64,000 bases of DNA from positions 428,087-492,086 of the forward strand of contig NZ_LMNI01000001.1 of the NCBI RefSeq assembly GCF_001422925.1. The letters run 5' to 3'. The position numbers were made by a program, and so were the translations under genes. This stretch comes from Microbacterium sp. Leaf288. GTDB lineage: Bacteria > Actinomycetota > Actinomycetes > Actinomycetales > Microbacteriaceae. The notes under the pieces are model-generated. The model was not told where the DNA came from. It was given only the letters and a program-made list of their open reading frames with translations, and did no database searches. Below are positions 27,501 to 31,559 of this stretch, piece after piece. Positions within the stretch are counted from its first letter, which is position 1. Each line of letters starts with the position of its first letter.

Positions 27501-30500
27501 GACCAGCACGGCGGCCCCCGCGACCCGCAGCCGGGCAACATCGGCGGCACCGGGCGTGACGATGTGGGCGGGCAGAACCTGCACTGCCCGTGCGACCCGC
27601 AGACGATCCTCCGCGTCGTGAAGTACGTGAACGGGCAGGATGCGAACGAGTCGGGTCCGACGGTCCCCGTCGGGTCGACCGTGGTCTGGACGTACGAGGT
27701 CACCGTCGCGGGCACGATCTCGATCCGCCTCACCCGGCTCCTCGACGACGCCGGCACGCCCGCCGATCCGATCGACGACTTCGCGCCCGTGTACCTCGGC
27801 GGCGACACGAACGGCAACGGGCTCGTCGACCCCGGTGAGATCTGGCGCTTCAGCGCGACCGGCATCGCGCGCGCCGGCCGGTACATGAACGTGGTGACGG
27901 CGGAGGGCGTCGGCACGAACGGCCAGGCCCGGCGCGACAGCGACCCCGCCGTGTACATCGGCATCTCGGGCCCCGACGACGTGCTCCTCTTCGTCGAGAA
28001 GGCCGTGAACGCCGTAGACCCGCTGCACCCGACCCCCGCCGAGGACGCCGACACCGCGACCGGCCCCCTCGTCACCGCCGGCTCGCAGGTGGTCTTCACC
28101 TACCTCGTGACCTCCCTGAACGGCTCGGTCTCGGGCGTCACGCTGATCGACGACAACGGCACACCGGGCAACCCGAACGACGACTTCGCCCCGACCTATG
28201 TCTCAGGCGACACCAACCAGAACGGCTCCCTGGACCTCGGCGAGATCTGGATCTTCCGCGCCATGCGCGCCGCGATCCTCGGTCAGTACATGAACATCGC
28301 GACGGTGCGCGGCACCGGCGCCGGGCGCGCACTGGTGGGCACCGACGCGGCCAACTACTTCGGCATCCCGGTCGACGAGACGGTGCTGTTCGTGGAGAAG
28401 GCCGTGAACGCGGTGGATCCGCTGCACCCGACGCTCGCCGAGGACGCCGACTCGCCGACGGGTCCGCGCGTGGCGGTCGGGTCGCAGGTGGTCTTCACCT
28501 ACCTCGTCACCGCCGTCGGCGGTCCCGTCTCGACGCTCACGCTGCGCGATGACAACGGCACGCCGTTCGATCCGAGTGACGACTTCACACCTGTGTACGT
28601 GTCGGGAGACACGAATGGCGACGGCATCCTCGATCCCGGCGAGATCTGGTACTTCCGGGCCGTCCGCGCGGCGATCCTCGGCCAGTACACGAACATCGCG
28701 ACCGCGCGCGGCGCCGCCGGCGACGCGCCGCTGGTGGCCACCGACGCCGCGAACTACGTCGGGGTGCCTGTGGAAGGCACCGAGCTGTTCGTCGAGAAGG
28801 CGGTCAACGCCGTCGACCCGCTCCACCCGACCTCGGCCGAGGACGCCGACCTCGCGACCGGGCCCACACTGATCGTGGGTTCGCAGGTCGTGTTCACGTA
28901 CTTGGTGTCGGCCGTCGGCGGCCCGGTGTCGAGTGTCACGCTCCGCGACGACAACGGCACGCCCGGCAACCCGAACGACGACTTCACGCCCGAGTTCGTC
29001 TCGGGCGACACCAACGGCAACGGCATCCTCGACGTCGGCGAACTGTGGCTGTTCCGCGCGATCCGTACCGCGGTCCTCGGCCAGTACACGAACACCGCGA
29101 CCGTCCGGGGCGCCGCCGGCGGGGTCAGCCTCGACGCCACCGACATCGCGAACTACCTCGGCATCCCGGTGGGCCTGGTCTCGATCGACAAGGCCGTGAA
29201 CGCGGCATCCCCGCTCGCGCCGACCGCCCAGGACGACGCCGACGCGGCGGTCCTCGCCAAGCCCATCGGCGTCGGCACCGCCGTCGTGTGGACGTACCTG
29301 GTCCGCAGCCTCACGGCGTCCAGCCTCCACGGCGTCACCGTCGTCGACGACAACGGCAGCCCCGACGACGCCAGCGACGACTTCACCGCGGTGTACGTCT
29401 CGGGCGACGCCAACGGCAACGGTCTGCTCGATCCCGGTGAGGTGTGGCTCTTCACGTCGCTGGGCGTCCGCGTCTTCGCGGCGATCGCGGGGCTCTACGG
29501 CAACACCGCGACCGTGACCGCCTACGACGAGGCGAATGCCCCGGCCTCGGCACGCGACGCGGCCTACCATTTCGGCGCGATCACGCTTCCCGAGATCGTG
29601 AAGTACGTGAACGGACAGGATGGTGCGACCGCACCGGGCATCGAGCTTCCGGTCGGCGGCCCCGTGACGTGGACGTACGAGGTGCGGAACCTCGGCAACA
29701 TCGCGCTCGCGGTCGCGGTGACAGACGACAACGGCACGCCCGCGACCCCCGTGGACGACTTCGCCCCCGCGTACGTGTCGGGCGACACGAACGGCAACGG
29801 GCTGGTCGACCCCGGCGAGGTCTGGCTCTACCGCGCGACCGGGTCCGTGACGGAGGGCGCGTACGTCAACACCGCGACGGTCGTGGGCACCGTGCCGGGC
29901 ACGGCGATCACGGGCCGCGACACCGATGACGCGCACCACGTCGGGGTGGTCGTCCCGCCGACAGGCATCGTGGTCGTCAAGCGCGCCGACGGACAGGATG
30001 CCGACACCGCCGCCGCGGCCGTGCGCGTGATCCCCGGCTCGACGATCGAGTGGACGTTCGCGGTGCGCCTCATCGACGGCTCGCTGCCGCTGGGGGGCAT
30101 CGTGCTGGTCGACGATCGCGGCACGGCCGATACCGCCGACGACGTGACGCTGACGCTCGTGAGCGGCGATGTGAACGGCAACGGGATCCTCGAGACGGGC
30201 GAGGTCTGGCTCTACCGCTGGACGACGATCGCGACCGTCGGCGCCTTCCGCAACGTCGCGACCGTCTCCGGCACCGACCGGTTCGGCCGCGTCTTCACCG
30301 ACGACGACCCGGCGCACGTCTACGGCGCCGTCGTCGGGATCGACGTCGAGAAGGCGATCAACGCGGTCGACCCGTGGCACCCGAACGGTCTCGAAGACGC
30401 CGACACGAGCGGCCCGCAGCTGCTCGCGGGCAATGCCATCGTGTGGACGTACCTGGTGCGCAACACCGGGAACACGCCGATCTCGGTGAGCCTCGTCGAC

Positions 30501-31520
30501 GATAACGGCACGCCGGGCAACACCACCGACGACTTCACCCCCGCGTACGTGTCGGGCGACACCAACGGCAACGGGCTGCTCGACCCCGACGAGATCTGGC
30601 TGTACAGCTACAGCAGCACAGTCCGCACCGTCGACTACACGAACACCGCGACCGCGACCGGCACCGACGCCGTCACCGGCCAGACCGCGACCGACAGCGA
30701 CGCCGCCGCATACCGCGCCGTGGCCGCGGGCGGCGCCGAGGGCCACACGCCCGGCTTCTGGAAGACGAACGCGACCAACTGGGGCGCGATCGCGTGGCCC
30801 CGCCTGCCCGACGGCTCGCTGCTGTACCGCCCCGACCAGACCGTCGGCAGCGTGTTCACAGCGGCCACCGGCGCGTACGCGTCGCAGACGCTGCTGCAGG
30901 CGCTGGGCGCGGGCGGTGGTGGCGTCACCGCCCTGCTGCGCCACGCGGTGTCGGCCCTGCTGTCGTCGGCGCACCCCGAGATCCCCTATCCGTACACGAC
31001 GGCCCAGGTCATCGCCCGCGTGAACGCCGTGCTCGCCGGCGGCAGCAGCGCCCAGATCAACGCCCTCGCCACCGAGCTCGACCGCTACAACAACTACGGC
31101 TCCGATCTCGACCAGCACGGCGTCGGCACCGGGGCGCGGCTGGCCGACCCGGTGGAGCCCGCGGCGCCGGCGACCCTTCCCGCCCTGACCATCTCCGACA
31201 CGTCGGTCACCGAGGGCAGCAAGGGATCCGGCACCACCGCGAGCCTCAGGATCACGCTGTCCGCAGCATCCACCGTCGACATCACCGTGACCGTCTCGGT
31301 GATCGGGGGCACCGCGACCAGCGGCACCGACTACAAGGGGGCGACCACGGTCACCCTCACGATCAAGGCCGGGCAGACGTCGGGCACGTTCTCGCTCACG
31401 ATCGTGGCAGACAAGGCCGATGAGGCCGACGAGACGATCGTCGTCGGGCTGAGCACAGTGAGCGCCGGTGCGACCATCGCCGACGGCACCGGGGTGATCA
31501 CGATCGTGGACGACGACTGA
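3552..31520 (+). CDS. Giant secreted multidomain repeat protein (metalloprotease-like, beta-repeat, RTX, DUF11-like; about 9,322 aa)
   Basis: One uninterrupted frame of 9,322 codons. GTG 3552 is chosen because GGGGAGGG (3539-3546) lies 5 nt upstream; the frame is open from GTG 3486. Residues 1-45 are a Sec-type signal peptide with likely cleavage AVA/DEF. About 50-195 is a matrixin-like domain with HEIGHLLGRAD (H160, E161, H164, D170 as probable third ligand) and M178 as a Met-turn candidate. About 213-310 is a Pro/Ala linker. About 310-4,900 are glycine/alanine-rich beta-strand repeats of the kind in very large bacterial adhesins, with inserted GLVDGxTYYVV-type units. About 6,180-6,620 are Calx-beta-like, 6,943-7,927 RTX, and 8,019-9,057 eight DUF11-like repeats. 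About 9,064-9,190 carries HTPGFWK, and the last 110 residues are a Calx-beta domain ending in VDDD. No LPXTG-like motif, terminal membrane helix or type I secretion genes were seen. Adhesion or matrix function is inference. Confidence 0.85.
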   Translation: MAKSRGPLRAERQATMSRARSAAVAATVSLSMAITPLMVPPAAVADEFALRSAAPVGSSSAIRVLTPADIDTVLPAALAVWGETGLTGAVVRVGAVSGDRLAVTSGRTITIDMDAAGRGWFVDSTPSTSHEFAQRSGDVAHASGSSPAAGRFDLQTVLAHEIGHLLGRADLGRADAIMHESLAPGERHLTRGVDAGARVSVLRALAAGAELPLTAATDAVTGDPAATDPGAGEPAPPVAEPAPAPAEAPAAEPAPVVDPAPAAPDSASTTDPAAESVAPPAVEDPATADVAAEDPAAAQPAAPEASLTVTALAAATPWSISIAGAVTVTVDGTDLVIGAERRALDTISALAIVGSGGDDTVVFSAAALAALAGIGITFDGGAGSDTVTGPVGSVQWTLTGPGAGVLAAGAASVAFTGVERLQGAGTDSLAGGAADTQWVIDGPGTGFTGDISFSGIDTVVGGSGADAFAMRSTGSIGSIAGGGGANTLVGPDAANTWTVSGADAGTLGTTSFTGIGTLVGGNADDTFKVLAGGALSGGVEGGAVADAAAAPVDVLDFSARGGQIVAILAGGAVDIATAFSAATAGAPAAGTVRLNTPDQNQATQVVISTTDAAGASVAASIDRIDTSQSGGQLLISSADDPSAWILFRVLGISAPGLPGESRTVSVQVIAASAASPFAGGIDVTLSYVPPVNVVVGFGTFSGIDRLVGSASSSDSIRGPPDASVRWTIDGANSGTVAGIAFSSIENLVGTANNADVFDVVGTGSIGSVAGGSGGTDILVISCVVLCGSISGALYNISGTDAAGTASLYGRVIAYTGLDQQTPFLTVGGDTVRITGTASNDTITISAHPTDPNRMRVDYGSHGWYDPITQVVTTVIEFAVPSTSLVVEGLDGADTIVVTGLAAGWVSEATFIVYGNRRLSDDMPIFVDDPEADSVTFTGDVWTNDGVMEIYAAHITVNANVAIDTGAGWVTFRARQIGSAFAENLSPVFATDRNVSITVGDGATIHATGIFFIAQAEDRSLAEYLGVAREVGSYVLDPLTGLLGSIIALPVKLLLKKSTATITIGVGAQLIGDDTVGMYATAAAVANGTARGSLVSAGFVQATATATVIIKKDALITSTAAIVITATANAGASISASTEREIKSLANPGGTQVAIAVAVSNAVANAHIDVAAGAVIEAGKTANLVAGGTVESEAEAESGMYADGSAGLAFSIELSKADVTTVVNGTVIAHMTPCEDLTGTLTGCSTVKIEIDPLVTNITDVGYVDYAYDRIHVGMHGLVTEDTVTYSPRRGSNIGGLVGGRTYFVVWMADDPTTLDLNESEFIALASSEQAAVRAATCSAAGDDHAAYLAYLVCLQQFTVDLTQAGFPATTNNTRDFSAADVDAAANTVTLHWTGGVFNTFELGQAVVYHQKGDAKIDGLVDGATYYVVASTNQTNLQGNTRFTDAQVIGLAETENEARAGVLIDIGPAQAGGYHFAAKHVLDTGFATGVGILAKLEAKDSSSAAAGLADAGHPVTWWARLKESFAGNAVNQLFDAAAFAFGAHAPAAGLGSPPPLAVAGALAVIDAGHHVETTIGSTAVVKSGEDLEIKATIAQGYTISANSSIEPQTDAAGGLAGSSADTAISVAVSVGNFDNTAIATVKTGAKVDGLRATRVISDVSYPFLVRFDEYIPLSWSEFIDRLRSEGPDAVLKYLNTTLGLQGMFNAWTTSTATADKIALAGSLAVLVLTNVSTATVQGGAWINQDEKWRSTDAADPEAINATHINNTGEQTVSVEATNYQQLLSMTGNFSLPDLDLDTADVKIKERLETPSVSGGGEKGGAGGAFLIFVQDNTTHAIVQDGARIFSGTDGGFNMKAEEALFHIDLVQSGSNGGAFTISGSVAYIGQRSDTLVQLGANAIVTGRDVRLYAGDLMTQVTWVGAVAFGTGLGVGFSLAINDLHRTTKAVIGNPDASATSTATARPNANITVTGVVDVLAKLDGDLWAFTVAGAFSGPAAPQPTPPAGASPKALQLLGGNAQPATQSQAAVAAAIAVNVVVDTTQASIADAGHLTAGSITVTALDDFWQRAITGGAALVAGAKTNAAALAGALSVNLIDATTRAFIVATDLTTTDGSLVVQATRTGDLISVSAGMAAAAGTQSVSVAGSFSFNTVYGTTEAVVQNVRGVIASDVVVAARDGTRIVAVGGGIGFGGAVGIGLGIALNLLGTEARPLISSARISGSTLTIGGKVLSVTAKSLNDDTGQRIYAIGAGVGLAADAQAHIGGAFHFAVNLLVYRTIAEITRSTILRATSSTNTLDVTVAATDDSGIVALGGAIAVTTGSAIGAAVGYNEIQGDVEARLDDVDLTTDGKVTVESTSKAEIGGVAVGVTASASTGNSIAASGSLLINIVDNRIIAEIVDTVSSSPIGASVIDAQGPVSVTATDASVIASLSGGVALATSGPAVGAAISYNLISNVISARIDGVSVFARGAASDITVAARSTATLVAIAVGGALAGDNGFAIGGSVTVNSIANTLTAVVAHSPAVQAGRDVLVTAAESVTLVVVAGGVGIAFGGVAVGASFAYNFIGGSFDAANPDHTNSDTATVDGELDQIIAAIDDAQVSAGRNIVVTAGYLPADTGVPGAVSLDTGTGSALVIGIPGDPSTEGSPAFTATIVSVTVGAAGGNDLAVGGSISINVIMHDIVARITGSRPVSAGGSILVAAADDLTAVAVAGGIAVGDNAAGVAVPLQIDVSTVHAYIGDGAVVDARGNAALTVPDGRGQTVLRRGVAVVATATEDVVTVGIGLAGAGEVAGAGGGAVTVIDRETHAWIGAGARINTTAGAENNAQDVFVLASDRTVHVTAAGAAAGSGSVGIGAGLTVGVLAKDTQAWIGAGAEVQAQGDVRVIAVSTELVVGVAIAGAVSGDVAVAGTVGVYVIDVTTKATIAGTPAAVTPTTVRADGSVQVAASSALRVEVVSGNLAIGIEIGGVGGALVVPVVTKTTEAVIGARAVVVGRALRPGITVEDGLSELLAANACNGGTRDPHQVTAPCLTDQDVGYDQSQHGGDTSQNPLTSPQLTQDRTVTENARTGFTGVAVTALSRDDIGMYGIGASGGLFFGVQISALVHVLNATTNAEVDDLAQLSSGDDVLVIAADDYQLLGIAGGASGGGVAATPGIQVAVVTAQTTARIGKNAVVTAAGDVIVRADANEETLVIVVAMGVGAVGFGGAVGVLVIDSTTWASIDDGAAVTAGGSVLVAAFDATDIDLITIGAGIGAGGAGAGAGVGVTVLTKSTRAWIGAATVDASGNGAAVDVHDGTLAGDGAFGHTTATGVIVTAVSREDVVSVAVAAGAGFSAGIAGAVTVEVINADTRAYIAGGARINTATPNASATQDVRVVAVDDLTVLVIAGGLAIGMIGLAGGVDVGVVNSDTTAWIAGSDVRARRDIAVAALADRYIRTFALSAAGGAAALGAAISVWVIAGDLVGTYSYADQDENGNATNPTYDALGAQGAGKTLTNADTLIGGGSASTEIGKVGGAGHGRANAGVLQDAATSANGSLGAASPAGVIAGSRTAPPQEAGIPAGTAAFVGRGATLSAGHDIRIDARSRLDFTQVTGGFGFGAFGGGVSVSVATVNENVSAFVGSGATLTAGHDVAIAANLRDELDVLAITTGLSLLVGIGVTVAVVYDGGTAAAYLEDGAVTGATILAGGAVTLTAVKQFLLTISAYAIGSAFIVGVGAGAGIVVVTDGGGATAALGTNSRVGQPGSPVGSVSLSATHTASVHEFANASVNVLALGNGGAGVGIAAGVLVITIGASAASVASAEVRRGTMIYATGTVRVASTFTPTVVAHAAGGAGGLVIAVGAVVVHIAIAGLVLAAVRDAVRIEAGSLEIAASDTVDATAELVAVAIGLFGGSGARIDVDVDVHTRAFVGSTAGVTTTLATGGSISLLATSSRTLSAYSHGGAGGAAAVSFLIASANQTGSTEAGILGNTAILRALGVSVTADLLSATSTATVVVGSGGLIGVRGTEAAATTKPVVKAWIGDGVVIGDVSVASAPVPITGGVTVTARARAEADATGNAYGGGGVDVGVPYAHAAIGPDLDAYIGTAGATARTVIHAGGTVRVEAVLKDDGGSAQPVSDQIAAVSASSDTVTFTYPGIGEGTVVTYQATGGGILGLHKGARYTVIDTGVAGQIRLGAIFNASTVDPATEIITFGSAHGFVSGDCVVYDARGGASIIASAGAATGTCAQPGSTTFYVRRIDDYRIKLMTTSAAATASTETPLAPAVTDGRLQDGTLSALPNGTAVEYRAPYVADFIAGAVDVTLHLVDKPEGGGQVWVPETTTVNGKTVVAHSNGANNIFLGTELTATLHSGDALVYYGTGIAGLVSGRTYYVIVQANGLIQLADTFCHAVGCTNDPAQALAISPGSDESVTASLQRALPGLRDGYTYYTVGRAADGTSVALAATIGGSAIALGDAAAGVHRFGLVQVDLKAGSGSQVIYARLTSPSLPAGTHTLGGPGGEVLADLAPAAGDGATGATVNGGSAGIIVGIDVPSARVDGTPTVNAALGTVTVRAGQSVQVVASSRTRSVAYANSAGGGGVAVGEAHADTVFDTATTDVAIGGGSDIAAGADVLVSAASDHRISATASSKGGGAISAKIAETTARIDNDTTATIGANAVIVAGHHVIVRTDLATNGRTLSDTESWGIGAGADSDNTNDDRGVRIGSRTDASTSRVVVGTGVRLTGETVNLDAFVSRILANATAKALGVNPILLGVATAFANAEVDVFLTVAVEIAGGGTIIRGDRGVDLKAHTANIVIERNAMRLAVALIPPQRAENNGEGRIDTTVDTAKGALVIAGARRTDPASGLDAASDPGQVALYVLSTNASVTYPDMPTDSDRYRDDGGSPFMQARRIAWDADVIVLGGLNGAPLLVVGADGRVVAVNAITINGGRAPVIGEEVDPDGDGAYVIDPIRNDGYANVLFEAQCTPTDQVSCAIDNGDGYASSVDGRASDPWPTFEFRDTLESVTIVDRSGKRVTVSGIDVVNTFGSWPRVVLRSSGGPLASHVTLEFDLRHAAAPSVVDIEKRGDDDVLLNGRINNPVGLTRIVNLFGDILASSPSTIIVTNLLDIEATQGSIGSAARRLAVDLVRFTARPRLDAPTASGPRDPRLAAVAGVDAHLSLRGVDRTVPAAGQPAVTVIEVTLDLVRAGRDVDLELRTGIRQGASARTADVNVVVPGEQSIWSVPRPHRHHFRGVNDVNGAYDPARAGVSAFVDPAIDPAGADVEIDSVYRLLARNAPRPRTEVTVGGSSDTMFLAEIVGGWFVIFADAPLPAGAPGVVAGDHLRIRDTEALVNGPDAVDGGTAPEIDVVGFIDLTAPSAAGTGSGWVDVDIDGSVTLEEVQDDFRIGLIRSRTSDVALVAAVSMLDGDPGDAATNPADPRDVEGVNITLTARTGSIGTESDFLEINLLDTVGLARTPVSGILNATAALGVHLFETIGDLRVGLVTSNQLDTTKVTDVALVTGAGSIVDGQTDAAADVVAEHIDLRATGGGIGALLDDLDVNTSSITGAGGRLYASADASVFVTETDGDLRLLAATSRTGDVRVTVPDTNGVRGPPSTGTQNLILLVSGTSLVSQAQPRSTTPGAADTATTTRSGIWAKVDISLWVGDDLLAPAGSDIVAGRTIYIHGDADRGPATPTATDPDPLGTPVAANADTHASAATAPAGFGTTMTFAGRLGGVFDLDGGADRTNGALIFGHIDADHFDFMSTLLGTAVHVYGSQNLSATDRTICAPAVLQVGCGDGEDAFRVLALRTPDDPAAHTLTLDGQQGTDSYRVETTTDASRTYIVNLLDSGAPNDGADVATIVGTDGADVFLLRRVTSIPGENAHSPAFVALVHGTVEGLRSSPALGTGVERITYDAALNGRLSVESGLGDDFFAVDDTATTITLDAGAGDDEFQLGQLYGTPRDASAGLAPADVFPLLIPTTRGYLSPGVSAPLVALGGAGDDRFTVYSNRAELRLEGEDGNDLFVVRAFALARTDAAGHILMANGTAVPAIGLSTGRPLDIRTGGGDDEVQYTMNAPVSVDGGAGYDKLVILGTEFPDDIVITASAIYGAGVSVRYTTVESVEIDGLEGADEFFVQSTAGGVSYRVIGGLGSDRINIAGDISTDIVVRDIEGASGSVDHLVTSGDIRYDGIVAPGIDLHVAGVNEGLVVITESGGGTSVSEGGGATSFDSYTVKLSRQPVGKVYVTVSAASPGVAERLGVNPGDSVWLCAGTAAQCDDAFAEFRRHLVEMGGVVDPAQRAVVLVFDGSDWNVPQTIHVYAVDDLRGEGDRVVAISHTTIATDAADIAAGFDGATVRNVEALVRDNDVPGVVVVEVTPGTSNEDRSTVVLEGANGITDEILVGLAAPAAGTVVIRLDLPDGRIRLESSDSRFDAATRTITFAAGDVAPVRIRIVAIDDAARQDPTWVRLIAHLVSAPAGYAFADRTLYADVRDDDSAGVIVTQSGGSTTVVRGGTGDDYTIRLTTPPTADVHIAILTDGLTDVVLGGRVTMRAIGTAGAGLFSGGVTIDPGTRRITRTDGGSFLADGFLEGMRISLDGGATSYKIAVIRGTNATFDNVIELTAEGALGAFAGTMTLRRVAASITFTAANWATPVTVSLRADALFDVPLVREGVRTFAAQPHLLSQLVGPVQIEGGTTRADRSLRGGIKLPGETDGPLLGIGNAASVPEGQNVDILSIYDDSSVQDHVRTLTSTSLTGTGLPAGFTVDGATAFGEPAVVPGGISWGRVEFATGGDGTVTGITTDASLSTIEVLNLLLGTGNDRLTITGTLQQAPEDDGDPATTVNPPAAHGSLTVVHGGGNQLVGGVVGGDTIIITGGGGPASPLVVYGDTSQDGVWYSGRPAGQDAGDFGAQPFDSFPGIPDEDERFWLPLANPFAHAGNDVIDASALFTGVPAGALPTVGVVIYGGEGDDTIIGSQAHDYLAGGSGDDLILGQRGSDQIYGDSGVNVDVITRRLDIPTANASTHPMADGLVPGDDELHGEGAGSAAGAAGDDDDVIFGDHGVVTQAVTLERTDLLGGPVFVRIQTARLVTAIATAEPAVGGDDVISGDAGDDRIAGGNGADAITGDAGRDTIFGDHGRIQYASPDGLRHLVTTTDPLVAAGGDVISGGDDRDVILGGNGADTIRGDAEADIMLGDHGLVRDGATPAAADGTWDLITTTDPNLGAGDVIFGGTANDIVFGGTGADTVAGDDANDLIFGDHGKVESTVPYSGVLGIFLELLPLNMPLAAHPFRWTSIDTLAAHGGAGDLLRGNAGEDVIIGGQGADRITGGDGDDDLIGGHNVAGGSDGADPAGWGDVIDGGQGDDAIAGDNANLLRTGDISSRRFQVLTGSGIYAQDTGCANIVSGAGGACGTNPANSYDDPRGAKERDVVLFDHDTSTQPGLYAGDVIAGGAEDDLIFGQLGDDWIQGDGSAIDDTGAITVDVRTTRQSAEDWAGPGRDGDDYIEGNGGNDVIFGGLGRDDLIGGSSELFSLTTAARRPDGADTIFGGAGIRLVRNNYGDLEEGGHAADSDVILGDNGNIHRLVRMVATAADADPYTPGTAFLTFTYDTYAGAVRLLPRAYTFLDYTHGSGAGIGAADVVHGEDGDDTIHGQLGDDVLFGEGQDDDIYGGWGNDRIYGGTGVDGIMGDDGKLQTSRNGLTEPLNNLNTADAAQFVSIPGPFTGAEIYILGELLKRADFATWIDGAVNHDVLYGGLGDDFMHGGEGSDSMSGAEAMQEFYNRDLRIGALTRLATELPTVDTNPLHYNADTTMFADYDADDPRSIIPGFLLNFDAYVLDEATGLPIDIDGMKVKSDDGRDRMYGDLWHDWLVGGTNCDWLFGGFGDDLLQLDDNLETAGGANTDPENDDPRFRDGDLAFGGAGRDVLIANTAQDRMFDWGGEFNSYLVPFSPFGSPTVNRGFSPHIRDFIRALSVAGGSDEGPGVPPGEPFDEEALVEPSDGQLWNDQHGGPRDPQPGNIGGTGRDDVGGQNLHCPCDPQTILRVVKYVNGQDANESGPTVPVGSTVVWTYEVTVAGTISIRLTRLLDDAGTPADPIDDFAPVYLGGDTNGNGLVDPGEIWRFSATGIARAGRYMNVVTAEGVGTNGQARRDSDPAVYIGISGPDDVLLFVEKAVNAVDPLHPTPAEDADTATGPLVTAGSQVVFTYLVTSLNGSVSGVTLIDDNGTPGNPNDDFAPTYVSGDTNQNGSLDLGEIWIFRAMRAAILGQYMNIATVRGTGAGRALVGTDAANYFGIPVDETVLFVEKAVNAVDPLHPTLAEDADSPTGPRVAVGSQVVFTYLVTAVGGPVSTLTLRDDNGTPFDPSDDFTPVYVSGDTNGDGILDPGEIWYFRAVRAAILGQYTNIATARGAAGDAPLVATDAANYVGVPVEGTELFVEKAVNAVDPLHPTSAEDADLATGPTLIVGSQVVFTYLVSAVGGPVSSVTLRDDNGTPGNPNDDFTPEFVSGDTNGNGILDVGELWLFRAIRTAVLGQYTNTATVRGAAGGVSLDATDIANYLGIPVGLVSIDKAVNAASPLAPTAQDDADAAVLAKPIGVGTAVVWTYLVRSLTASSLHGVTVVDDNGSPDDASDDFTAVYVSGDANGNGLLDPGEVWLFTSLGVRVFAAIAGLYGNTATVTAYDEANAPASARDAAYHFGAITLPEIVKYVNGQDGATAPGIELPVGGPVTWTYEVRNLGNIALAVAVTDDNGTPATPVDDFAPAYVSGDTNGNGLVDPGEVWLYRATGSVTEGAYVNTATVVGTVPGTAITGRDTDDAHHVGVVVPPTGIVVVKRADGQDADTAAAAVRVIPGSTIEWTFAVRLIDGSLPLGGIVLVDDRGTADTADDVTLTLVSGDVNGNGILETGEVWLYRWTTIATVGAFRNVATVSGTDRFGRVFTDDDPAHVYGAVVGIDVEKAINAVDPWHPNGLEDADTSGPQLLAGNAIVWTYLVRNTGNTPISVSLVDDNGTPGNTTDDFTPAYVSGDTNGNGLLDPDEIWLYSYSSTVRTVDYTNTATATGTDAVTGQTATDSDAAAYRAVAAGGAEGHTPGFWKTNATNWGAIAWPRLPDGSLLYRPDQTVGSVFTAATGAYASQTLLQALGAGGGGVTALLRHAVSALLSSAHPEIPYPYTTAQVIARVNAVLAGGSSAQINALATELDRYNNYGSDLDQHGVGTGARLADPVEPAAPATLPALTISDTSVTEGSKGSGTTASLRITLSAASTVDITVTVSVIGGTATSGTDYKGATTVTLTIKAGQTSGTFSLTIVADKADEADETIVVGLSTVSAGATIADGTGVITIVDDD
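24380..27330 (+). repeat. RTX nonapeptide block within the giant protein
   Basis: This stretch encodes roughly 980 residues rich in GGxGxDxI/L nonapeptides such as GGEGDDTIIGS, GGSGDDLILGQ and GGNGADAITGD. Many are separated by FGDHG-type spacers. In known RTX proteins these nonapeptides form calcium-binding parallel beta-rolls. The block contains long non-RTX inserts, for example around 25,620-25,800 and 26,570-26,900, so it is a set of RTX islands and not one continuous roll. Confidence 0.85.
27600..30720 (+). repeat. Eight tandem DUF11-like repeats with calcium-type loops
   Basis: Eight repeats of about 110-135 residues follow one another. Each starts with a strand such as LFVEKAVNAVDPLHP or EIVKYVNGQD and contains VxWTYxV or VxFTYLV. 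Each then has DDNGTPxxxxDDF, followed by a GDTNGNGLLDPGEIW loop with the DxNxNGxxDxGE spacing of dockerin/EF-hand calcium loops. Repeats 2-4 start near 27,984, 28,386 and 28,784, a period of about 400 bp, and are nearly identical. This suggests recent duplication or gene conversion. Confidence 0.85.
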
Positions 31521-31540
31521 CCCGCCCGTCTCGGTGGGTC
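31519..31540 (+). terminator. Hairpin overlapping the giant gene stop codon
   Basis: GACCCGCC (31519-31526) pairs with GGTGGGTC (31533-31540) as an 8-bp stem with one G-U pair and a 6-nt loop. It overlaps the last two bases of the TGA stop. No U-tract follows, which is common for actinobacterial terminators. It is the only visible candidate to separate the giant gene from cca. Confidence 0.4.
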
Positions 31541-31553
31541 CCGTCCGCGCGGA

Positions 31554-31559
31554 TAGGCT
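31554..31559 (+). promoter_or_regulatory. -10 element for a leaderless cca transcript
   Basis: TAGGCT fits TANNNT and ends 7 nt before the ATG at 31567. That spacing would place transcription start on the start codon itself. No good -35 and no convincing ribosome-binding site were seen, which fits a leaderless mRNA. Confidence 0.45.

Noticed and set aside
24380..30720. CRISPR array or satellite DNA in the repeat-rich part of the giant gene
   Set aside because: The periodicity follows codons and protein motifs (RTX nonapeptides, DUF11-like domains). There are no uniform 25-37-bp repeats with unique spacers and no cas genes.
31160..31520. A C-terminal sortase signal or membrane anchor in the giant protein
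   Set aside because: The last 110 residues are a polar Calx-beta domain ending in VDDD. No LPXTG-like motif, hydrophobic helix or basic tail was found.
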